From Methylobacterium sp. Leaf125 (lineage in GTDB: Bacteria > Pseudomonadota > Alphaproteobacteria > Rhizobiales > Beijerinckiaceae), in NCBI RefSeq assembly GCF_001423085.1, contig NZ_LMNU01000034.1, forward strand, positions 1 to 64,000: 64,000 nucleotides of DNA, in the 5' to 3' direction. How positions within the stretch are numbered: the first letter of the stretch is position 1; the number at the start of each line of letters is the position of its first letter. The notes beneath the pieces were generated by a model. That model was not told where the DNA came from. It saw nothing but the letters and a program-made list of their open reading frames with translations, and did no database searches. Of this stretch, positions 45,587 to 53,379 are shown one piece after another. Position numbers and translations under genes: made by a program.

Positions 45587-46246
45587 ATGTCTATCGGCCG
45601 CCGGAGCACCGTGCTCCTTGCCCTGTCCGTTCTCGCGCTTCCGCTGACTTACGAGGGGTCGGTCCATGCCCAACCTGCTGCGGACGCAGCCAGCGCCGGG
45701 TTTGCCCAACCACGTCCGGGGGCGATGCGGGGCTCCAAGATGATCGGCCTTCCAGTGGTCGGCATGGATCACGTACGGGTTGGATCGATTGAGGACGTGC
45801 TCATCGGCGACGCCGGAAAGGTTGAGGCCGTGGTGATCGGTGTCGGTGGCTTCCTGGGAATCGGTGAGAAGCTCGTGGCGATCCCCTACGACACGGTCGC
45901 CTGGAACATGAAGGACGTTCCCCTCACGAGCGGGCCGACCTCGGTAATCACGCCTGAGACCAAGCCCAGCACCGAAGCCGCAGCGCGCGTGCAGCCCGAG
46001 ACCATGCCGGGGGCCGATACGACGCGCGAGGTCCTGGGTGCCGTCCAGAACAAGCACACCGATCAGGTTACCGCGACCACGGGCACGGTCGATGAGAACC
46101 GGAAGCCGACCGCCGATCGCGCCACGGTGCTGGCGGGCGGTGTGCCCCTCGAGGCCGAGATCCGCATGACGAAGGCGCAACTCAACGCGGCGCCGGCCTT
46201 CCAGTACGGGTCGGCGCGGAAGACAGACAACACGACAGACCAGTAG
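45587..46246 (+). CDS. exported PRC-barrel domain protein
   Basis: A 219-residue protein. Residues 1-30 are a signal peptide (STVLLALSVLALPLTYEGSVHA). Residues about 50-115 are a PRC-barrel: MIGLPVVGMDHVRVGSIEDV, VIGVGGFLGIGEKLVAIPYD. The C-terminus is polar and low in complexity. Such periplasmic PRC-barrel proteins are common in Methylobacterium and are of unknown, possibly stress-related, function. GTGGAG precedes the ATG. A small membrane protein gene follows 14 bases downstream. Confidence 0.8.
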   Translation: MSIGRRSTVLLALSVLALPLTYEGSVHAQPAADAASAGFAQPRPGAMRGSKMIGLPVVGMDHVRVGSIEDVLIGDAGKVEAVVIGVGGFLGIGEKLVAIPYDTVAWNMKDVPLTSGPTSVITPETKPSTEAAARVQPETMPGADTTREVLGAVQNKHTDQVTATTGTVDENRKPTADRATVLAGGVPLEAEIRMTKAQLNAAPAFQYGSARKTDNTTDQ

Positions 46247-46260
46247 CAGCGGAGACTGCG

Positions 46261-46509
46261 ATGCCGATGACCCGCACCCTTACCAGCAGCGTCTTCCTGT
46301 GGACCGCGAGCCTCGGGAGCGCGCTCGCCCAGCAAACCAATCCCGCCCCGCCGATTCCCGAGACGGGACCCTCCGGCTCGAACTCCACCGCCGCCAATGC
46401 GGCCGCGACGGATTTCAACTGGATCTGGCTGAGCCTTGTCATCGCGGTCGTCGTGCTGGCGGTCTGGTACATCGCCCGGCGCAGGCAATCGGGAAATCTT
46501 CGCGGGTAG
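46261..46509 (+). CDS. small exported or membrane-anchored protein
   Basis: An 82-residue protein: a signal-like N-terminus (TSSVFLWTASLGSALAQ), a Pro/Asn/Ser-rich linker, and a C-terminal membrane helix WIWLSLVIAVVVLAVWYIAR followed by RRR. It should be anchored in the inner membrane with its short middle outside. The close spacing to the PRC-barrel gene suggests a common transcript. Confidence 0.65.
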   Translation: MPMTRTLTSSVFLWTASLGSALAQQTNPAPPIPETGPSGSNSTAANAAATDFNWIWLSLVIAVVVLAVWYIARRRQSGNLRG

Positions 46510-46766
46510 GACCGCACTCATCCGGTCGGACCATTTGCTGATGGGATCTGGTAGGACGATACGCAGGATCACGCGGCGTCACCTGCGCAGTCGATATGAA
46601 GATTGTGCAGGCGAGCATCTGAATTACGCTTCGTTCAGATCAGCAATTCGTGACCGTTGTTCCGGCGGCAGGCCGGTGACGTTCATCGAACCGACAGCTG
46701 GCGGGGCAGATGCTTCGCAACATCAACTGGGCCCGAGGGGCTCAGGGATCGGACAAGGTTCAGCAC

Positions 46767-47168
46767 ATGACCCAATCCAAATTGACCCTCGCCACCTTAA
46801 CCATCCTGATCTCAGCCTCTGCGGTGCTCCCGGGCTTCGCGCAGTCTGATGCTGCCATACAGCGCCGTGACAACGGAAGGGCAGCCGCGGAGCGACGCGA
46901 CTTGGACCGCGCCGAGAGCTCGAGCGCCGACGATCGCCGGACTGTCGGGACCGACCGGGCGAGGCAATATCATGATGCCGCGGTCCTTCGCAGAGACGAA
47001 CGGCGAGGAGACCGGGCCGCCATCGATCGGGATCAGGCCGTGGTCAATCGGGACGCGGCGGGCCTGCGCCGAGACAATCATGCTGCGGCGGAAGGTCGAA
47101 GTGCCGTGAACAGAGATCGTGCCCGGGCCGATCATGGCGCCGCCGTCGTTCGGCGGGATCGGCACTAA
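46767..47168 (+). CDS. small exported protein with Arg/Asp-rich repeats
   Basis: A 133-residue protein. Residues 1-25 form a signal peptide (TLATLTILISASAVLPGFAQ). The rest is made of short repeats around RRD and DRD (for example DRDQAVVNRDAAGLRRDNH), giving an unusually high share of Arg, Asp and Ala. It is probably disordered or an extended charged helix in the periplasm. No family recognised. The ATG at 46767 is chosen because the signal begins there. A strong hairpin follows at 47181. Confidence 0.65.
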   Translation: MTQSKLTLATLTILISASAVLPGFAQSDAAIQRRDNGRAAAERRDLDRAESSSADDRRTVGTDRARQYHDAAVLRRDERRGDRAAIDRDQAVVNRDAAGLRRDNHAAAEGRSAVNRDRARADHGAAVVRRDRH

Positions 47169-47180
47169 GCGAATTCTTGC

Positions 47181-47206
47181 GCCGGGCAATCCCTGGATTG
47201 CCCGGC
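47181..47206. terminator. hairpin terminator
   Basis: GCCGGGCAATCC (47181-47192) pairs perfectly with GGATTGCCCGGC (47195-47206); only CT lies between, so the real loop opens one pair more. It follows the charged-repeat protein gene by 12 bases. No T-run follows, so termination may be partly factor-dependent. Confidence 0.6.
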
Positions 47207-47309
47207 AAAACCATCCGAGAAACCGCGCTGCGCTCGCGCCCGGATCGCTGGAGTGACGCGGGACTGTCCCCAGAAGCTCTTTGGTCGTCGAAGCCCGAAG
47301 GCGCAGCGA

Positions 47310-48025
47310 TCACTCTGAGACGCCTTCTACGACGTCCGAGAAGCTTGCCGTCAAACCCTCACAGCCGGGGCACCACGGGGAGCGATACAGACCGTAGGCG
47401 AAGAAGCATCCGGCGAAGTTGGCGTAGCCGGTCGGGCCGGCATAATCGACGATCAGCTTGTCATCGACCTTCACCTTCAGCAGCTCTGCAATGGGACGAC
47501 GGCCCCCGGCCCCAGATCCACATGGCGGCCTTGCTCCTGAGAGCCGGCCGCGGGGAAGGTTGCCAGATCGACGTAGAGCACTTCGTCCCGAGCGTGGGGG
47601 GCCTGCGGCTTGATCCCGATCGAGAAGGGCGGATTCCGCCAGCGTTCGCCTGGGCTCGGGCGGGCGTTGTATTGGCTGATGACGCACCAATCGTGCGTCA
47701 TCAGCAGGCCCGGGAGCACGGTGATCGCGAAGCTGGCGCGCATCGCTTTGCCGGGTAGATGCACATCGCGTCGACTTGCGTCGAACACCGCCATCGCCCG
47801 AGCCGGCGCATCCTTCAAATGTCCTGCGTAATGACGCGCCTCATTGGCGGATACGTCACCCTTCTGGACGTTGAAGGTTCGCACCCGTCGGCCGCTGACC
47901 AACGCGTCCCGGCACGCCCCTCCTCCAACCGGACGGTCGAACCGCCATGCCGGCAGGATGAAGCGGACGCCGTGGCCGTCTTCCAGGATTTCCTGGCCGT
48001 CGGTGTGCTCGATGATGTCCGTCAT
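47310..48025 (-). pseudogene. frameshifted polysaccharide-lyase-like (heparin-lyase fold) gene
   Basis: The first 165 residues (MTDIIEHTDGQEILEDGHGV... CVISQYNARPSPGERW, PPFSIGIKPQA) read in one frame, which stops at 47477. The expected C-terminal end, KVDDKLIVDYAGPTGYANFA followed by FAYGLYR, continues in another frame to 47310. Strands like these, ending in Y-x-GPTGY and F-x-GLYR, are typical of secreted alginate/heparin-lyase jelly-rolls. The shift lies between about 47480 and 47540. Either a decayed gene or a sequencing error. Confidence 0.5.
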
Positions 48026-48337
48026 GCTTCACAGATATGCCTCGTCGCGACGAGGCGACAAGGCGCTCGACATGGTGCCCGTGCCGTGCATGGAGGCGCG
48101 GCGATTGCCCCCTCTGAGCTGTCGTGGATGACGCCGGGTACCACGCCCGCGATGGGCCCAATCGCCGCTCACGCTCGACACCTGTCCGCATCGCTCCGTA
48201 TCTATGTCAGGTCTGACATTCTGCGCCCCGCATTGCCGCAGCACCTTACGCTTCCCGTCCGGGGTTCCGGTAATGGGGCAAACGACTCCGATGCGGAGAA
48301 CGGAGAGCGGCGGCTCGCCACGACGCAGGGTTCGGCG
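48026..48337. other. intergenic stretch upstream of the lyase-like gene and downstream of tupA
   Basis: About 310 bases with no supported gene. The region around 48200-48260 carries ATCTATGTCAGGTCTGACATTC, in which TGTCAG-GT-CTGACA is a perfect inverted repeat (48208-48221 region), a possible regulator site for the leftward gene. Confidence 0.35.
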
Positions 48338-49162
48338 CTACCGACTGGCGTTGGGGAAGAACAATTCCTTGCCCTCGATCTTGTAGCTCGCGATCGCCGC
48401 CTGACCGTCGTGAGAGATCAGCCAGTCGATGAAGGCTTGGCCTTCCTTCGCCTTCACGGTCGGATGCTTGGCGGGGTTCACCAGCATCACCCCGTAGGGA
48501 TTGAACAGGCGCTTGTCGCCCTCGACCAGGATGGTGAGATCGCCGCGGTTCTTGAACGACAGCCAGGTTCCCCGGTCCGCCAACAGATAGGCGTTCAGGG
48601 CCGAGGCGGTGTTGAGGGCCGGTCCCATGCCCTGGCCGATGTCGCGGTACCAGTCGCCCTTGACGGAGGCGAGATCGACGCCGGCCTCCTTCCAGGTCCG
48701 TAATTCGGCGCTGTGGGTTCCGGAGCGGTCACCGCGCGAAACGAAGGGAGCCTTGGCCGCCGCGAGCTTGTCGAACGCCGCGACCACGTCGCCCCCGCGG
48801 ACGCCAGCCGGATCGGATTTCGGTCCGATCAGGACGAAGTCGTTGTACATCACGTCCCAGCGCTTGGTGGCGAAGCCCTCGGCCAGAAACTTCTCCTCGG
48901 CCGGGCGGTCATGAACCAGGACCACATCGGCATCGCCCCGGCGGCCCGCGTCGAGCGCTTGGCCGGTACCGAGGGCGACGACCTTCACGGCGATCCCCGA
49001 CTTCGCTTCGAAGAGCGGCAGCAGGTGCTTGAACAAGCCCGACTGCTCGGTGGACGTGGTGGAAGCGACGACGATGGATGCGGGCTCGGCCCGGACGCCG
49101 GATGCGGCACCGAGCGCGAACAGGAGGCCGAAGGTCAGGAGGCCGCGGCGAAGGATGTCCAA
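48338..49162 (-). CDS. tupA: tungstate-type ABC transporter substrate-binding protein TupA
   Basis: A 274-residue protein with a signal peptide (LLTFGLLFALGAASGVRAEP). The oxyanion motif VVASTTSTEQSGLFKHLLPL is the TupA/WtpA-like TTST-SG signature, and FVSRGDRSGTHSAELRTWKE the second ligand strand; C-terminal FIDWLISHDGQAAI is family-typical. TupA binds tungstate with much higher affinity than molybdate. The start is a TTG after GGAG, overlapping the ATPase gene by 28 bases. It lies beside molybdopterin genes, supporting Mo/W use. Confidence 0.88.
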   Translation of the reverse strand: MDILRRGLLTFGLLFALGAASGVRAEPASIVVASTTSTEQSGLFKHLLPLFEAKSGIAVKVVALGTGQALDAGRRGDADVVLVHDRPAEEKFLAEGFATKRWDVMYNDFVLIGPKSDPAGVRGGDVVAAFDKLAAAKAPFVSRGDRSGTHSAELRTWKEAGVDLASVKGDWYRDIGQGMGPALNTASALNAYLLADRGTWLSFKNRGDLTILVEGDKRLFNPYGVMLVNPAKHPTVKAKEGQAFIDWLISHDGQAAIASYKIEGKELFFPNASR

Positions 49163-49851
49163 GGGAGTTCTCCGGTGATGTAGGCCCGCGTCTCGGGGGC
49201 TCGGGGCGAGGTGAGAAGTGTTCGTGTCGGACCCTGCTCGACGGCTCGCCCGCGGGCGAGCACGACGACGTCAACGGCGAGCCGCGTGACCTGTGCGAGA
49301 TTGTGCGAGACCAGCACGACCTTCGTGCCCTGCCGCGCAATCTCGGCGATCAGGCCCTCGACGAGTTCGGTAGCGCCCGGATCGAGATTGGCGGTCGGCT
49401 CATCGGCGAGGAGGAGATCGGGTTCGACGGCCCAGGCCCGCGCGAGGGCTAGGCGCTGCTGCTCGCCGCCGGAGAGGCGGGTCGCCGGCGCCGCGGCCCG
49501 ATCGCCGAGGCCGACACGCGCCAAGGCAGCTTGGGCGCGCCGCGTTCGCTCGTCCCGAGACAGAGCCAGAGGCGTCAGCGCGAGCGCGACATTGGCAAGC
49601 GCGCTGGCTCGCAACAGCGCCGGCCTCTGGAACACGAAGGCGCGGCGCACCGGGCCGTCGCCGACGATTCGCACCGAACCGGCATCGGGCGCGATTAGGC
49701 CGTCGATGACCCGCAGCGTGGCACTCTTGCCCGCGCCGTTCGGCCCGATCAGGGCGGTGATGCCGGCAGCGGGAATCTGGGCGCTCAAACCATCCAGGAT
49801 GGTGGTTCCGTTCCGGGCGAGGACGAGGTCGCTGAGTTCGATGGCGGGCAT
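49135..49851 (-). CDS. tupC: tungstate-type ABC transporter ATP-binding protein
   Basis: A 238-residue ATPase: Walker A LIGPNGAGKSATLRVIDG, Q-loop FVFQRPALLRAS, signature LSGGEQQRLALARAWA, Walker B DLLLADEPTANLDP and switch VLVSHNLAQ. The short length without a C-terminal regulatory domain matches TupC rather than ModC with its molybdate-binding MOP domain. Sandwiched between permease and binding protein, all on the minus strand. Confidence 0.88.
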   Translation of the reverse strand: MPAIELSDLVLARNGTTILDGLSAQIPAAGITALIGPNGAGKSATLRVIDGLIAPDAGSVRIVGDGPVRRAFVFQRPALLRASALANVALALTPLALSRDERTRRAQAALARVGLGDRAAAPATRLSGGEQQRLALARAWAVEPDLLLADEPTANLDPGATELVEGLIAEIARQGTKVVLVSHNLAQVTRLAVDVVVLARGRAVEQGPTRTLLTSPRAPETRAYITGELPWTSFAAAS

Positions 49852-49855
49852 CGGC

Positions 49856-50551
49856 TCAGCCGTAAGCGCGCGCGGCGTGGGCGCGCAGCGTCGCCGCCAC
49901 CGCGTTGACGAGGATGACGAGCCCGATCAGCACAAGACCGAGCGCCAGGGCCAAGCTCAGATCGCCTTTTTGGGTCTCCAGCGAGATCGCCGTCGTCATC
50001 GTGCGGGTATGACCATCGATGTTGCCCCCGACGACGAGGACGGCGCCGATCTCCGAGATCGCGCGGCCGAAGGCCGCCAGGGCCGTCGTTACGAGGGAGA
50101 ATCGCGTGTCGTAGATCAGTGCGATTCCCCGGTGCGGGGCCGATAACCCGAGCGAGCGCAACTGCTCGCCGAGATGCGCCTCGGCATCGGCGATCACCTG
50201 CCGGGTGAGCGCCGCAACGAGCGGAGTCGCCAGTGCGGCCTGGGCCGCCACCATTGCACCCGGGGTGAACAGGAGTCCGAGCGATCCCAGAGGGCCGGAC
50301 CGCGATAGCAGGAGGTAGAGCACCAGCCCGACGATGACCGGGGGAAGTCCCATGAAGGCATTGAGGAGTCCGACCAGGATCGATCGCCCTGGAAATATCG
50401 CGACCGCGAGGAAGGCCCCCAGCGGGATTCCGACAGCGAGCCCGATGCTCACGGCGGTGAGACTGACGCGCAGGGAGAGCCACGCGATCGCGAGGACGTC
50501 GCGGTCGAGGGTCGCCAGACGCGAGATCGTCTCCTCAAGGGTCTGTAGCAT
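49856..50551 (-). CDS. tupB: tungstate-type ABC transporter permease
   Basis: A 231-residue membrane protein with five to six hydrophobic segments and the permease loop EQLRSLGLSAPHRGIALIYD-type with conserved Gly (GLSAPHRGIALIYDT). PPVIVGLVLYLLLSRSGPLG is typical of the TupB branch. I chose the ATG at 50551; the frame runs upstream over the divergent regulator's promoter. First gene of tupBCA. Confidence 0.86.
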   Translation of the reverse strand: MLQTLEETISRLATLDRDVLAIAWLSLRVSLTAVSIGLAVGIPLGAFLAVAIFPGRSILVGLLNAFMGLPPVIVGLVLYLLLSRSGPLGSLGLLFTPGAMVAAQAALATPLVAALTRQVIADAEAHLGEQLRSLGLSAPHRGIALIYDTRFSLVTTALAAFGRAISEIGAVLVVGGNIDGHTRTMTTAISLETQKGDLSLALALGLVLIGLVILVNAVAATLRAHAARAYG

Positions 50552-50624
50552 CGTCACCGGGCTGCGCGGGGCCTCGCGGGATGATACGGGGTGACGGGAA
50601 AGATCAATAGGAAAGGCATTGCCG

Positions 50625-51617
50625 ATGCGGAAACCGAGTGCTTTCACGCTGCAGGCCGACGGCGATTGGAACGGTCTCGCGCTGCGGCCGACCTTCGCGC
50701 TGCTGGACGCCCTTTCCGCGTCACCCTCTCTGCTCGTCGCCGCGCGAAGACTTGGGATATCCTACCGTTCGGCCTGGAGCCGGGTCTCGACCCTCGAAGC
50801 CGTCATCGGACAACCGGTGGCGATCAAGACCAAGGGTCACGGCACGGTGCTCACACCCTATGGCCGCCATCTCCACGCCGTGCTTTCGGAGATGTACGAT
50901 CGCCTCAACCCCTTCCTCGCCGCCGAGGCGGAGCGGATCTCAGAAGCCTTGCGCGCCCTGGAGGCCCCACGGCCCGCCCCTCTCAGGCTTGCGGCGAGTC
51001 ACGATCCCCTTCTGCTCGGCGTCATCGAAGCGCGGCCGGACGTCGAGCTCGCCATTGCCGGCAGCCTCGATGCCTTGGCGCATCTGCGTACCGGGAGCGC
51101 GGATGCGGCGGGTTTCCACTACGGTTCCGAGGGCCCGGCGCCCGACCCGTTCGATGCCCTGTTCCGCGATCCGGACCTGCGCGTCGGGCCGTTGTTCCGG
51201 CGGCAGCAAGGCCTGATGCTCCCGCCCGGCAACCCGCACGGGGTGACCAACGTCCGTGACATCGCCCGCCTCGGCCTGCGCTTCGTGAACCGTCAGCGCG
51301 GTGCCGGCACGCGGATCTGGTTCGAACGTCTCTGTGCCGAGGCCGGTCTCGAAAGTCGCGCGATCCGGGGGGCGCAAACCGAGGAGTTCACCCATCAGGC
51401 CGTCGCTGCCCTCATCGCCACAGGCGCTGCGGATGTCGGCATGGGCCCCCCTGCGATCGCGGAGCGCTTCGGTCTCGCCTTTCAATCCCTGGGATGGGAA
51501 ACCTACTTCCTAGCGGCCCGCGTCACCATCGAGGCGGCGGTACTGGCCGACTTGACGGAGGCCGCCGGACGGGCGGCTTCCACCACCCTCGGCTACCAGA
51601 GCACGGCATGCGGGTAG
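50625..51617 (+). CDS. ModE-like HTH regulator with periplasmic-binding-type (PBP-like) domain
   Basis: A 330-residue protein. The N-terminal winged HTH of LysR/ModE type has DALSASPSLLVAARRLGISY and SRVSTLEAVIGQPVAIKTKG. The C-terminal 210 residues form the PBP-like domain (LRLAASHDPLLLGVIEARPD, GAGTRIWFERLCAEAGL, AVAALIATGAADVGMG), found in molybdate/tungstate-linked regulators. The ATG at 50625 follows GGAAAGG. It is divergent from tupB (73 bases), so it probably represses or activates tungstate uptake. Its 3' end overlaps the convergent moeA by 25 bases. Confidence 0.82.
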   Translation: MRKPSAFTLQADGDWNGLALRPTFALLDALSASPSLLVAARRLGISYRSAWSRVSTLEAVIGQPVAIKTKGHGTVLTPYGRHLHAVLSEMYDRLNPFLAAEAERISEALRALEAPRPAPLRLAASHDPLLLGVIEARPDVELAIAGSLDALAHLRTGSADAAGFHYGSEGPAPDPFDALFRDPDLRVGPLFRRQQGLMLPPGNPHGVTNVRDIARLGLRFVNRQRGAGTRIWFERLCAEAGLESRAIRGAQTEEFTHQAVAALIATGAADVGMGPPAIAERFGLAFQSLGWETYFLAARVTIEAAVLADLTEAAGRAASTTLGYQSTACG

Positions 51618-52846
51618 AAGGTGAGGATGTCTCCGGTGGCCACGGCCGTCACCGCATCGTCCAGTTCCACGAGCCCGTCCGTCTCCGTAAGTGATGAGAG
51701 CACACCGGCGCCCTCGCGGGGGTACTTCATCGCCTCCAGAACGGCATCAGGTCCGGGCGAGACGCTGACGCGGATGAACTCGCGTCGGCCCGCCTTCTTG
51801 CGATAGGTGAAGGCCGCCCGGACAGGTTGGCCGAGGGGCTTGATGTCGTGAGCGCCACCAAGGCGCGCGAGAAGCGGTCGCACCACGAAGAGGAGCGTGA
51901 CGTAGACGGCGCCGGGATTGCCCGGCAAGCCGACGAACGGCGTGCCGTCAACGACCCCCATCGCCACCGGCCGACCGGGCTTGATTGCCAGGCGCCAGAA
52001 CATCAGAGCGCCGACCGCCTCCACGGCGGTCTTCACGTGGTCTTCTTCCCCAGTCGAAACGCCGCCCGAGGTCAGGATCAGGTCATGATCCCGGGCGGCC
52101 TGCCGCAGGCGCACGGCGAGGGCATCGGGTTCGTCGCGCAGGATACCGAGATCCGCGACCTCGGCTCCGAGGCGGGCGAGCAGGGTCGCGAGCATCACGC
52201 GGTTTGAATCGTGGATCGCGCCGGAGAGAAGCGGCACACCCGGCTCGGTGAGTTCGTCGCCAGTGGAGAATAAGGCGACCCGCAGCCGTGTACGCACGGC
52301 GATCCGGTCATGACCGCAGGCGGCCGCGAGGGCGAGATCCTGCGGCCGCAGGCGCCGCCCCGCCGGAATTGCGCAGGCCCCGCGAGCGATGTCCTCGCCG
52401 GCGTCCCGAGCATTGGCACCCCGCTTCAACCCGGACGGCAGCACGACCACTTCGCCTTCGCGGCGCACGTCCTCCTGCATGAACACCGTATCGGCCCCGG
52501 GCGGCATCGGAGCGCCGGTGAAGATCCGGATCGCGCCGCCGTCGCCCAGGATCCCTTCCGCGGCCATTCCTGCGGGGAGCCGACCGCGGACCGGGAGGCG
52601 CGTCTCGCCCTCCGGGTTGAGATCGCCGTGGCAAATCGCGTAGCCGTCGACAGCGGAATTCGGAAAGGGCGGCACGTCGTGGAGCGCCAGGACAGGCTCG
52701 GCCGCAACGCGTCCATCGGCCTGACCGAGTGGCAGCCACTCTGTCCCGGCAAGGACCGGCAGCCGCTCCCCGATCAAGGCCACGGCGTCCTCGATGCGCA
52801 TCAGGGCGCCCCCGAAGGCGAAGCAGTCGTCGGTCAGTTGGGCCAT
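51593..52846 (-). CDS. moeA: molybdopterin molybdotransferase MoeA (Glp)
   Basis: A 417-residue protein of normal MoeA length. Domain III/IV signatures: PPFPNSAVDGYAI, IFTGAPMPPGADTVFMQED, ALFSTGDEL, LTSGGVSTGEEDHVK (MPT-adenylate binding) and VGLPGNPGAVYVTLL. It inserts the metal oxyanion into adenylated molybdopterin at low concentration. The gene overlaps mobB by 13 bases. It is the most canonical of the three MoeA-type proteins here. Confidence 0.93.
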   Translation of the reverse strand: MAQLTDDCFAFGGALMRIEDAVALIGERLPVLAGTEWLPLGQADGRVAAEPVLALHDVPPFPNSAVDGYAICHGDLNPEGETRLPVRGRLPAGMAAEGILGDGGAIRIFTGAPMPPGADTVFMQEDVRREGEVVVLPSGLKRGANARDAGEDIARGACAIPAGRRLRPQDLALAAACGHDRIAVRTRLRVALFSTGDELTEPGVPLLSGAIHDSNRVMLATLLARLGAEVADLGILRDEPDALAVRLRQAARDHDLILTSGGVSTGEEDHVKTAVEAVGALMFWRLAIKPGRPVAMGVVDGTPFVGLPGNPGAVYVTLLFVVRPLLARLGGAHDIKPLGQPVRAAFTYRKKAGRREFIRVSVSPGPDAVLEAMKYPREGAGVLSSLTETDGLVELDDAVTAVATGDILTFYPHAVLW

Positions 52847-53379
52847 GGCCCCTCCACGTGCGCCAGCGCCGTCTCCAGCGGTTCTGCCAGGGCGAGAACG
52901 AGATCGGCGATGCGCGCGATATCATTGAGATCGACCACCGGGACCCTCGCATCCGTGAAGGTCTGATCGCTGGCCACAGCGACGATCCGTGGGTCGTCCG
53001 GGTAGATCGGTGGCTTGCCGTTTGCGGCGCGGTGGACTTCGAGCTTGGCATGCGCCTCCCGCTTGAAGCCCTCGACGATGACGAGATCGCAGGGAGAAAG
53101 CCGGCGCAGGAGGTCGCCGAGCCGCGCTTCCGACCCGTCGCCGATCTCGTGGATCTGGACCCAGCGACGCGACGAGGACACGATGACCTCCGACGCGCCG
53201 GCCTCGCGGTGGACGTAGGAATCCTTGCCCGGATGATCGACGTCGAAGGCGTGGTGCGCGTGCTTGATCGTTGCAACCTTCACTCCGCGCGTCACCAACA
53301 GCGGGATCAGCCGGGACAGCAACGTGGTCTTTCCCGCGCCGCTCCAGCCCGCGAGACCGATGACCGCGGCGGGATTCAC
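52834..53379 (-). CDS. mobB: molybdopterin-guanine dinucleotide biosynthesis adaptor MobB
   Basis: A 181-residue P-loop protein: GLAGWSGAGKTTLLSRLIPL, then VATIKHAHHAFDVDHPGKDS (family marker), and LVIVEGFKREAHAKLEVHR. MobB binds GTP and assists MobA in making the bis-MGD cofactor used by formate dehydrogenases. Overlaps both neighbours by 4-13 bases, so it is translated with the MoeA genes. Confidence 0.93.
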   Translation of the reverse strand: MNPAAVIGLAGWSGAGKTTLLSRLIPLLVTRGVKVATIKHAHHAFDVDHPGKDSYVHREAGASEVIVSSSRRWVQIHEIGDGSEARLGDLLRRLSPCDLVIVEGFKREAHAKLEVHRAANGKPPIYPDDPRIVAVASDQTFTDARVPVVDLNDIARIADLVLALAEPLETALAHVEGPWPN

